The notes under the pieces are model-generated. The model was not told the DNA's origin, ran no database searches, and worked only from the letters and a program-made list of their open reading frames with translations. This document shows, piece by piece, positions 24,603 through 31,551 of a stretch of 64,000 bases of DNA; position 1 is the stretch's first letter, and each line of letters opens with the position of its first letter. The stretch comes from WTGU01 sp965200925 (GTDB lineage: Bacteria > Pseudomonadota > Alphaproteobacteria > UBA828). The position numbers were made by a program, and so were the translations under genes. The stretch lies in NCBI GenBank assembly GCA_965200925.1, contig OZ241738.1:3348001-3412000 (forward strand). The letters run 5' to 3'.

Positions 24603-24723
24603 AGACAAAGACCCCCGTCTCGAGACGGGGGTCTTCATCGGTGGGTGACCTTCGGGATACCGAGCCCGCACAAGGGGTCGATTTGCTGCGAAAAGGAAAT
24701 CGACCGCCTCTCGATTTGCTACG
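24603..24723 (-). ncRNA. tracrRNA of the type II-C CRISPR-Cas system
   Basis: Read on the minus strand from about 24723, the transcript opens with GTAGCAAATCGAGAGGCGG. This pairs over 19 nt, with one G-U wobble, with the 3' half of the solitary CRISPR repeat at 29219-29254; after a bulge, CGCAGC pairs with the repeat's 5' GCTGCG. Then comes CCCCTTGTGCGGGCTCGG, followed by ATCCCGAAGGTCA, which matches from memory the nexus of the Parvibaculum lavamentivorans tracrRNA. A perfect 14-bp inverted repeat with a U-rich exit ends it. It guides Cas9 as the partner of the crRNA. Confidence 0.88.
24607..24635 (-). terminator. Intrinsic terminator of the tracrRNA
   Basis: Positions 24608-24635 form a perfect 28-bp palindrome centred on CTCGAG with arms AAGACCCCCGTCTC. 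On the minus strand it is followed by T-rich TCTTTGTCTTG. It also serves as the 3'-terminal stem of the tracrRNA. The symmetry allows termination of plus-strand reading too. Confidence 0.8.
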
Positions 24724-24729
24724 CCAACT

Positions 24730-24757
24730 AGGATAGCATCCCGCTCCACGAACGCAA
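24730..24757 (-). promoter_or_regulatory. Predicted tracrRNA promoter overlapping the cas9 SD
   Basis: On the minus strand, -35 TTGCGT (24752-24757) and -10 TATCCT (24730-24735) are 16 bp apart, placing the start near 24723 directly at the anti-repeat. The -35 element abuts or overlaps the cas9 Shine-Dalgarno (AAGGGAG, 24756-24762). The -10 lies in the near-palindrome CTAGGATAG, whose plus-strand reading (TAGGAT) could serve cas9. Confidence 0.55.
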
Positions 24758-24769
24758 GGGAGAATTCGC

Positions 24770-27700
24770 TTGCCCCTCATTTTCGGCTTCGACATCGGCA
24801 CGACGTCCATCGGGTTCGCCGTCATCGACCACGATCCCGAAGCGGAGACGGGGAGGATCGAGCGTCTGGGCGTGCGCATCTTCCCCGAGACGAGAGATCC
24901 GAAGGGCGGTGCGCCGCTCAACCAGGAGCGCCGCCAAGCGCGGCTGCGCCGGCGTCAGCTGCGCCGCCGCCGCAAGCGCCTCCAATCTCTCCACGATCTG
25001 CTGTCCGATGCCGACCTGCTGCCCCGGCGCAGCTCACTCGAATGGTGGAAACTCACGAAGAGTGATCCCTACGCTCTGCGGGCGCGCGCGGTCGAGGGAC
25101 AAGAACTAGAGCCACACGAGGTTGGACGGGCGCTCTACCATCTCGCCAAGCGCCGGCATTTCAAGGGCAGGGACTTGGAAGAAGAGGCCCCTGAATCGGA
25201 GGCGCGGAAGGATGAAGGTGCCGATGAGAAGCGGGCCAAGGCCGGTCGGGACGCGACACTGGCGGCGTTGAAGACCGGAAACCTGTATCTCGGCGCGTGG
25301 TTGGCGAAACGCGACCCGCACCGGGAGCGGCGGCGCGGCGTCCACGCGACCCGCGAGACGGTCGAAGCGGAGTTCGCCCGGATTTGCAAGACACAGGGGG
25401 TACTCGGTGGCGCGGCCTTCAAGGATTCGATCCGTGAAGCGATCTTCGCCCAGCGGCCCGTGTTCTGGCGGCTGAACACGCTTGGCAAATGCCGATTCTT
25501 TCCCGGCAAGCCGCTATGCCCGAAGGGTGCGTGGCTTTCGCAACAGCGGCGGATGCTGGAGAAGGTGAACAATCTTGAAGTCGCAGGCGGGAACGCGCGC
25601 CCACTCGACGGAGAAGAACGCCGCGCGATCCTGGATCGCCTGCAATCCCAGGCGTCGATGAGTTGGCCCGGTGCGCGCAGGGCACTTGCACCTCTGTTCA
25701 AGGCCCGAGGCGAGCCGGGTGCGGAGAAGCGCCTGAAATTCAACCTGGAGATCGGCGGCGATCGGCAGCTTCTCGGCAATACGGTGGAAGCCAGACTCGC
25801 GGAGATTTTCAGAAAAGACTGGCCCGAGCACCCGCGCAAGCAGAACATCCGGGATGCGGTTCACGAACGGCTGTGGAATGCCGATTATGAGAAGGTCGGA
25901 AGGCGGATGGTCATCCTATCGGCGAAGGAGCGCAAGGAAAACCGTGCACGGGCGGCGCGGAGCTTCATCGATGATTTTGGTGTTACCGAAAAGCAGGCGG
26001 CGGCGCTCGAGAAATTGGAATTACCGACCGGTTGGGAGCCGTATTCGACTGAGGCTTTGCGAGCCCTGCTGCCCCACCTGGAATCCGGCGTGCGGTTCGG
26101 AGCATTGGTAAACGGGCCCGATTGGGAGAGCTGGCGGAACGACACTTTCCCCGACCGGGATCATCCGATCGGTGAAACCCTGAACCGCCTGCCGAGCCCG
26201 GCCAACAAAGACGAAAGCCGACGCATCGCCCGGTTACGCAACCCGACGGTGGTGCGCACGCAGAATGAGCTGCGTAAGGTGGTCAACAATCTCATCGATC
26301 TGTACGGCAAGCCGGACCTGATTTGCGTCGAATTGGCGCGCGAGCTCGGCAAATCGAAGCGCCAGCGCGAGGAGATGACGAATGGGATTCGCGGACAGGA
26401 ACGTCGTCGGAATGCCGCACGAAACGCTTTGATCGAGCAGGGAATCGCTGAGCCTTCACGAAGCTATATTGAGAAGTGGATACTTTGGGAGGAAAGCGGC
26501 AGACGCTGTCCTTATACGGGTGATTGTATTTCCTTCGATGCCTTGTTTCGCACCGGCGAGTTCCAGGTGGAGCATATCAGGCCGCGTTCAAGATCGTTGG
26601 ACGATAGTTTCGGAAACAAGACTCTCTGCCGGCGTGACGAAAATCTCAAGAAGGGCAATAGGACCCCATACGAGTATTTAGGCCAAGACGCCGATCGCTG
26701 GGCGGCCATCAAGGAACGTTTGGACAAGATGCAAGGAGGCAAGGGTGGAATGTCCCCTGGCAAGGTCAGGCGATTCCTGGCCAAGGACTTGCCGAACGAT
26801 CTCGCCGCCCGTCAAATCAACGATACCGGCTATGCCGCCCGTGAAGCCGTCGCGTTTCTGAAGCGGTTATGGCCGGATCTGGGGCCGCGCACGCCGGTGA
26901 CCGTCCGGGCTGTGACCGGGCGTGTCACGGCCCAGCTTCGCAGGCTCTGGGGCCTCAACAACATCCTCGCCGACGATGGCGAGAAGACCCGCGCCGACCA
27001 CCGACATCACGCTATCGACGCGCTGGCCGTCGCCTGTGCCGGTGCGCACCCCGGCATGACACAGAAACTGTCCCGTTATTGGCAACAGGAGGAAGCTAAC
27101 GCTGAAAGACCAAAGCTGATTCCGCCCTGGGAGACGATCCGTAACGATGCACAGAGGACCGTCGCCAGCGTTGTGGTGTCGCACCGAGTCCGCAAGAGAA
27201 TATCTGGGGCGCTGCACAAGGAGACGTATTACGGGGACACAGGGAAAACGGAAGGCGCATATCGGTTCTTCGTTACGCGCAAGCCGGTCGAGACGTTGAG
27301 CAAAGGAGAATTGGCAGACATCCGAGACGATGAAGTGCGGAAAATCGTCCAGAAATGGGTCGATGCGCATGGAGGCGATCCAAAAAAGGCTTTTCCGCCG
27401 TATCCGAAACGGAGCCGAAAAGGGCCAGAAGTCCGTAAGGTCCGCCTGCTGAAAAAGCAGAAGAAGGACCTGATGGCGAAGATTACGGCTGGATACGCAG
27501 ATCTCGGGAATAATCATCATATCTCTATTTTCCGTTTGCCCGGGGGTAAAACTGCGTTTGAGGTCGTGAGTCTGTTCGAGGCGTCACGGCGCTTGATGAG
27601 ACGAGAGCCGGTGGTGCGGCGCAGTCGTGACGATGACGCGGAATTCGTCATGTCGTTATCGAAAGGGGATGCGCTGCAATTTTCGAACGATGGAAACGCG

Positions 27701-27868
27701 ATAAGGATCGTCGAGAGTGTTTGGGCCAATGGTCAAGTAGTAACTGTTGATCACACCGATGCAATCGGCGCGACTCGATCCCAACCTAAGGCGAATGCGA
27801 TCGTGAAACATGATGTATGCAAACTCTCCATCGATCCCATCGGCCGAATACGCGCGGCGAATGACTGA
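24770..27868 (+). CDS. cas9: Cas9 endonuclease, compact type II-C
   Basis: 1032 residues. RuvC-I with catalytic Asp8 (FGFDIGTTSIGFAVID), an Arg-rich bridge helix at ~52-72, REC lobe, RuvC-II Glu521 (CVELARELGKSKRQREEM), HNH at ~580-640 with His602 and Asn616 (VEHIRPRSRSLDDSFGNK), RuvC-III His747/Asp750 (DHRHHAIDALAVAC), and a C-terminal PAM-interacting domain. All nuclease residues are present; the HNH Asp before His is Glu601, which I recall also in the P. lavamentivorans enzyme (about 1037 aa), the closest relative I know. The start is TTG, with AAGGGAG 7 bp upstream. It cleaves DNA guided by crRNA:tracrRNA. Composition is less GC-rich than the neighbours. Confidence 0.97.
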   Translation: MPLIFGFDIGTTSIGFAVIDHDPEAETGRIERLGVRIFPETRDPKGGAPLNQERRQARLRRRQLRRRRKRLQSLHDLLSDADLLPRRSSLEWWKLTKSDPYALRARAVEGQELEPHEVGRALYHLAKRRHFKGRDLEEEAPESEARKDEGADEKRAKAGRDATLAALKTGNLYLGAWLAKRDPHRERRRGVHATRETVEAEFARICKTQGVLGGAAFKDSIREAIFAQRPVFWRLNTLGKCRFFPGKPLCPKGAWLSQQRRMLEKVNNLEVAGGNARPLDGEERRAILDRLQSQASMSWPGARRALAPLFKARGEPGAEKRLKFNLEIGGDRQLLGNTVEARLAEIFRKDWPEHPRKQNIRDAVHERLWNADYEKVGRRMVILSAKERKENRARAARSFIDDFGVTEKQAAALEKLELPTGWEPYSTEALRALLPHLESGVRFGALVNGPDWESWRNDTFPDRDHPIGETLNRLPSPANKDESRRIARLRNPTVVRTQNELRKVVNNLIDLYGKPDLICVELARELGKSKRQREEMTNGIRGQERRRNAARNALIEQGIAEPSRSYIEKWILWEESGRRCPYTGDCISFDALFRTGEFQVEHIRPRSRSLDDSFGNKTLCRRDENLKKGNRTPYEYLGQDADRWAAIKERLDKMQGGKGGMSPGKVRRFLAKDLPNDLAARQINDTGYAAREAVAFLKRLWPDLGPRTPVTVRAVTGRVTAQLRRLWGLNNILADDGEKTRADHRHHAIDALAVACAGAHPGMTQKLSRYWQQEEANAERPKLIPPWETIRNDAQRTVASVVVSHRVRKRISGALHKETYYGDTGKTEGAYRFFVTRKPVETLSKGELADIRDDEVRKIVQKWVDAHGGDPKKAFPPYPKRSRKGPEVRKVRLLKKQKKDLMAKITAGYADLGNNHHISIFRLPGGKTAFEVVSLFEASRRLMRREPVVRRSRDDDAEFVMSLSKGDALQFSNDGNAIRIVESVWANGQVVTVDHTDAIGATRSQPKANAIVKHDVCKLSIDPIGRIRAAND

Positions 27869-27880
27869 TTTGCCTGGGAG

Positions 27881-28819
27881 ATGATCCGCAAGACCGTGGA
27901 GTTTTCGACGCCGGGCACACGCCTTTCAGTCTCCCGTCGACAGCTCGTCGTGGAGCGGCCCGGTCTGCCCAAGGCGACCCGTCCGATGGAGGATCTGGGT
28001 GTGGTCATTGTGGACGATGTGCGCGCCACCTATACACAGGCGGTCTTCCTGGAGCTTCTCGAGGCCGGTGCGACGGTGGTGATGTCAGGCCGCGATCACC
28101 TGCCCGCGGGCATGATGTTGCCGGTCGATGCTCATCACGTTCAGACCGAGCGCCACCGCGCGCAGATCGAAGCCAAGGAGCCGGTCCGTAAACGCGCTTG
28201 GCAGACGCTGATTCGCGCGAAGATAGGTCAGCAGGCGGCGGTGTTGTGCCATTTCACGGGCAATGACGGCGGCCTCGGGCCGATGGCGCGGCGTGTGCGC
28301 TCGGGTGATCCCGAAAATCTCGAAGCCCAGGCGGCGCAACGCTACTGGCCGCGCCTGTTCGGTAAATCGTTTCGTCGCAACCGCGAGGCTGACGGTGTGA
28401 ACGCGCTGCTGAACTACGGCTACGCAGTGGTGCGGGCGGCGACTGCCCGCGCCATTGTCGCTGCGGGTCTGATCCCGTCGCTCGGCGTTCACCACAGGCA
28501 TCGGGGCAATCCTTTCTGCTTAGCCGACGATCTATTGGAGCCCTACCTGCCTTACGTCGATTGGCGGGTCAGATCGTTAGCAGTCGCGGATGGCGACTCG
28601 GTTCCGAACCTGTCCGAACGCCCAACCCGCGCTGCGTTGCTGTCGCTGCTCAACGAAGCGATTCGCGTCGCCGGGCGTCGCGAGCCGTTGTTGTTGGCCT
28701 TACATACGAGTGCCACGTCGCTTTGCCGCGCGATGACCGGCGATGATCGTACCCTCGCTCTTCCCGAAGGCTTGCCATTGGGGCTGGATCACGTGGATGT
28801 GGCCGAGGCCGACGGATGA
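27881..28819 (+). CDS. cas1: Cas1 integrase (type II-C)
   Basis: 312 residues, full length. Catalytic metal ligands are visible: Glu in SGDPENLEAQAAQRYWP, His in LGVHHRHRGNPFCLADD, and Asp in LADDLLEPYLPYVDW. DHLPAGMMLPVDAHHVQ and the N-terminal beta domain fit the type II-C Cas1 subfamily. With Cas2 it inserts new spacers at the leader-proximal repeat. It starts 12 bp after cas9 and its last codons overlap the cas2 ATG, so the operon is cas9-cas1-cas2 with no csn2 or cas4. Confidence 0.96.
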   Translation: MIRKTVEFSTPGTRLSVSRRQLVVERPGLPKATRPMEDLGVVIVDDVRATYTQAVFLELLEAGATVVMSGRDHLPAGMMLPVDAHHVQTERHRAQIEAKEPVRKRAWQTLIRAKIGQQAAVLCHFTGNDGGLGPMARRVRSGDPENLEAQAAQRYWPRLFGKSFRRNREADGVNALLNYGYAVVRAATARAIVAAGLIPSLGVHHRHRGNPFCLADDLLEPYLPYVDWRVRSLAVADGDSVPNLSERPTRAALLSLLNEAIRVAGRREPLLLALHTSATSLCRAMTGDDRTLALPEGLPLGLDHVDVAEADG

Positions 28820-29169
28820 TCCGTCGTCGAGATGTCTCGCAGATTCCCTGGGGATGGCGCTCGATGTGGGTCATCGCGATGTTCGATCTGCCTACCGGCA
28901 CGCCGAAGGCGCGTAAGGCTCATGCCCGGTTTCGAAAGAATCTGCTGGAGGATGGCTTCACGATGATGCAGTACTCTGTCTACATTCGGCACTGCGCTTC
29001 CATTGAGAACGCCAAGGTCCATGCGACACGCATGGGCAAGAAAGTACCGACGGCGGGGGAGGTGCGATTCCTGACCATCACCGACAGGCAGTTCGGCCGC
29101 ATCGAGATCTATGCCGGGAAGAGCCGCCAGCCACCTCCGTCCCCACCCGCCCAGCTGGAATTTTTTTGA
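28816..29169 (+). CDS. cas2: Cas2 (type II-C)
   Basis: 117 residues, overlapping cas1 by ATGA. The ferredoxin-like fold starts with WVIAMFDLPTGTPKARKAHA, including the conserved metal-site Asp, then FRKNLLEDGFTMMQYSVYIR, and a C-terminal beta strand IEIYAGKSRQPPPSPPAQLE. It is the structural partner of Cas1 in spacer acquisition. The single-repeat locus begins 49 bp downstream. Confidence 0.96.
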   Translation: MIRRRDVSQIPWGWRSMWVIAMFDLPTGTPKARKAHARFRKNLLEDGFTMMQYSVYIRHCASIENAKVHATRMGKKVPTAGEVRFLTITDRQFGRIEIYAGKSRQPPPSPPAQLEFF

Positions 29170-29218
29170 CTAGGGAGAAGGAGAAAACGGTTCATTTTCA
29201 ACCTCTTACTGCGGAGGC

Positions 29219-29254
29219 AGTGTAGCAAATCGAGAGACGGCCGCAATCCGCAGC
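29219..29254 (-). CRISPR. Solitary 36-nt type II-C CRISPR repeat (no spacers visible)
   Basis: On the minus strand this reads GCTGCGGATTGCGGCCGTCT followed by CTCGATTTGCTACACT, the length and form of type II-C repeats. Its 3' half is complementary to the tracrRNA anti-repeat for 19 nt and its 5' GCTGCG to a second tracr segment, which sets the orientation (crRNA transcribed leftward). Neither 29153-29188 nor 29285-29320, where a neighbouring repeat would lie with a 30-bp spacer, contains repeat sequence, and no other copy was seen in the window. Confidence 0.85.
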
Positions 29255-29400
29255 GTCGACAAGTCCGTTTCGTTTCGCTGAAAAAGAAGATGATATAATG
29301 TCAAAATATTTAATTTTTGAATGTCGCAAATTCGCTAATGAAATCTGATCGAAACGTTATCAATAATTCTAAGATCAGGGATGTGGATTATATCATTGTC
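29255..29400 (-). promoter_or_regulatory. AT-rich leader-like segment of the CRISPR locus
   Basis: The sequence 5' of the repeat (minus-strand sense) is strongly AT-rich, with TTTTGACATTATATCATC and CAAAAATTAAATATT, in contrast to the GC-rich chromosome. It borders the 5' end of the repeat directly, where a leader would be. A -35-like TTGACA is present but no well-spaced -10, so the promoter is unproven. The rest of 29401-29535 has no gene I recognise. Confidence 0.5.
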
Positions 29401-29535
29401 AACCTTCGCTTGCGCTTCAGGCCCGCGATGAGCATATTTTATCTTAGTCGCCCAAGAACCTTCAGAGCCGCCATTCGATCGAGCGACCTGGATGACTGAG
29501 CCGAGGCGGGGAGAAGAGCAATCGCGAGACTTGCC

Positions 29536-29886
29536 ATGATCCGCTCCTTCGCTGCGGTGGCCGTTCTGTCGGTCGCGCTCGGGGCGGTGCTCGCCGGCGT
29601 CCGGCCCGTCGCGGCGGAGGACTATGGCGAGGCGACGCTGGCCGCGTTCGCGGCGGCGGTCGTCGAGATCAGCAGGCGAATCGAGGAATGGCGCCCGCGG
29701 ATCGAAGCCGCGGCGGACGAGGACGAGCGGGCGGCGCTGATCGCGGAGGCAGACGCCGACTTCGCCCGCACGGTCGCCGCGATCGAGGGGATCACCTGGG
29801 AAGAGTACCGGGAGATCTACGACCGCGCGCGTCGGGACGAAGCGCTGCGGTCGCGTATCGCCGCGTTGCTCGCCGCCGGCCGGTGA
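29536..29886 (+). CDS. DUF4168-type secreted protein
   Basis: 116 residues with a clear Sec signal peptide (MIRSFAAVAVLSVALGAVLA then a cleavage-like VAAED). The mature part is two or three helices: LAAFAAAVVEISRRIEEWRP, DEDERAALIAEADADFARTV, and the C-terminal ITWEEYREIYDRARRDEALR. This is the helical pattern of DUF4168, small periplasmic or secreted proteins of unknown role. It lies alone between the CRISPR locus and the enolase-superfamily gene. Confidence 0.75.
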   Translation: MIRSFAAVAVLSVALGAVLAGVRPVAAEDYGEATLAAFAAAVVEISRRIEEWRPRIEAAADEDERAALIAEADADFARTVAAIEGITWEEYREIYDRARRDEALRSRIAALLAAGR

Positions 29887-29917
29887 GCACACGGCGCCGG
29901 GAGAGAGGAGTAAGCCG

Positions 29918-31084
29918 GTGAAGATCGAGACCATCGAGGCGGTGTGGGTGCGCGCGCCGATTCCGGAGGCGCGGCGGCATCGGAGCGATCTCGGCGTCGC
30001 CGACGCTTTCGACGCCACCATCGTGAGGGTGGAGACCGCCTGCGGCCTCGTCGGCTGGGGCGAGGCGAAGGCTTCGGTCGGCAGCAAGGGCGACAATGCG
30101 GCGCTCGCGGCGGCGATCAACCGCGAGCTCGGCCCGGCGCTGGTCGGAGAAGACCCCCGTGATCCGCGGCGGCTCTGGGAGATCGGCTACAACGGCACGC
30201 GCGCCCACTTCGCCCTTGCGCGCGGACGCGGCTTCCCGGTGCTGGGCCGGCGGGGAATCGGGATCGCCGCCATCGGGGCGATCGACATGGCATGCTGGGA
30301 CATTCTCGGCCGCTCCCTCGGCGTCCCCGTGTGGCGCCTGCTCGGCGGCAAGTGCCGAGACACCATGCCGGTCTACGCCTCCGGCGGCTGGGCTCCGGCT
30401 GACGCCATCGGCGCGCAGCTCGAAGGCTACGTCGCGCAAGGCGGCTTCGGCTCGGTGAAGATGCGGGTCGGCGCGAGCGACGGCGACCTCATGACCTCGG
30501 TCCGGCGGGTGCGGGCAGCGCGCGCCCATCTCGGCGACGGCGTCGACATCATGGTGGACGCCCACGGCACCTATTCGGTCAAGGAGGCGCTCCGTTTCGC
30601 GCGCTTGGTGGAGGATTGCAACCTCGCCTGGTTCGAGGAGCCGGTGAACGCCGACAACAAGCGCGGCATGGGCGTCGTGCGGGCCGCGACCGACATCCCC
30701 GTCGCCGCCGGCGAGAGCGAGTTCACCCGCTTCGACTTTCGCGAGCTGGTCGAGCACCGGGCGGTGGATTACTTCCAGCCCGATCTCGCGATCGCGGGTG
30801 GCATCACCGAGGGCATGCGGATCGCGGCGCTCGCCGAAACCCACGAGATCCGCCTGGCGCTCCACCTCTGGGGCGGCGCCCTCAACTTCGCCGCGGGCCT
30901 CCAGGTCATGACGGCCTCGCCGTCGGCGGTCATCGTCGAATATTCCCTCGGTGCCAACCCGCTGCTCCACGATCTCGCCGCGGAGTCGTTCGCCGTGACG
31001 GACGGCCGGATCGCGATCCCCGACCGTCCCGGTCTCGGAGTCACCGTCGACCGGGCGTTCCTGGACGCCCACAGGATGGAATAG
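29918..31084 (+). CDS. Mandelate racemase / muconate lactonizing enzyme family (enolase superfamily)
   Basis: 388 residues. Barrel residues in order: Lys in GFGSVKMRVGAS (KxR instead of KxK), metal ligands Asp in IMVDAHGTYS, Glu in LAWFEEPVNADN, and Glu in VAAGESEFTRFDF, then FQPDLAIAGGITEGMRI and HLWGGALNFAAGLQ. It abstracts the alpha-proton of a carboxylate as a dehydratase, racemase or cycloisomerase; the KxR and HLWG features suit sugar-acid dehydratase-like subgroups. GTG start with GAGAGGAG upstream. The three following genes may be in the same operon. Confidence 0.88.
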   Translation: MKIETIEAVWVRAPIPEARRHRSDLGVADAFDATIVRVETACGLVGWGEAKASVGSKGDNAALAAAINRELGPALVGEDPRDPRRLWEIGYNGTRAHFALARGRGFPVLGRRGIGIAAIGAIDMACWDILGRSLGVPVWRLLGGKCRDTMPVYASGGWAPADAIGAQLEGYVAQGGFGSVKMRVGASDGDLMTSVRRVRAARAHLGDGVDIMVDAHGTYSVKEALRFARLVEDCNLAWFEEPVNADNKRGMGVVRAATDIPVAAGESEFTRFDFRELVEHRAVDYFQPDLAIAGGITEGMRIAALAETHEIRLALHLWGGALNFAAGLQVMTASPSAVIVEYSLGANPLLHDLAAESFAVTDGRIAIPDRPGLGVTVDRAFLDAHRME

Positions 31085-31161
31085 CCGCGCCGCCGCCGGC
31101 TATGATGCGCGCCCGGCCGCGGCGGAGGCGGCCGCCGGCGTGAACGGACGGAGGCGCGGCG

Positions 31162-31551
31162 ATGCCTGGCGAACTGTACGAAAAAGGCCTGAAGATCCGG
31201 CGCGAGGTGCTGGGGGAAGCCTATGTCGAGCGGGCGCTCCAGGGCGCCGACGACTTCAACCGAGACTTCCAGGCGCTCCTCACCGAATATTGCTGGGGCG
31301 CGGTCTGGGGCAGGCCGGGCCTGAGCCGGAAGCAGCGCAGTCTCAACAATCTCTGCATGTTGGCGGCGCTCAACCGGAGCCATGAGTTCGAGCTGCATCT
31401 CAAGGGCGCCCTCGTCAACGGCGTGACCGTGGAGGAGATCAAGGAGACTCTGATCCAGGTCGGCGTCTATTGCGGCGCGCCGGCGGCCGTCGAAGCGTTC
31501 CGCATCGCCCGCAAGGTGCTCGACGCGCGGGAGCAGACGGAGGCCGGCTGA
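31162..31551 (+). CDS. Carboxymuconolactone decarboxylase family protein
   Basis: 129 residues, close to PcaC length. YEKGLKIRREVLGEAYVERA, DFNRDFQALLTEYCWGAVWG, HEFELHLKGALVNGVTVEEI and the C-terminal VYCGAPAAVEAFRIAR match 4-carboxymuconolactone decarboxylase, which acts in the protocatechuate branch of the beta-ketoadipate pathway; many homologues have other, unknown substrates. The His of HEFELHLKGA is the likely catalytic base. The stop overlaps the next gene's ATG (TGATG). Confidence 0.85.
   Translation: MPGELYEKGLKIRREVLGEAYVERALQGADDFNRDFQALLTEYCWGAVWGRPGLSRKQRSLNNLCMLAALNRSHEFELHLKGALVNGVTVEEIKETLIQVGVYCGAPAAVEAFRIARKVLDAREQTEAG

Noticed and set aside
24583..24921. Minus-strand frame through the tracrRNA and cas9 5' end
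   Set aside because: It crosses the RNA-gene terminator palindrome and the antisense of RuvC-I; no protein family.
29153..29320. Possible further CRISPR repeats one period away from the lone repeat
   Set aside because: The windows at 29153-29188 and 29285-29320 were compared with the 36-mer; they share no repeat-like core, so no second repeat is claimed.
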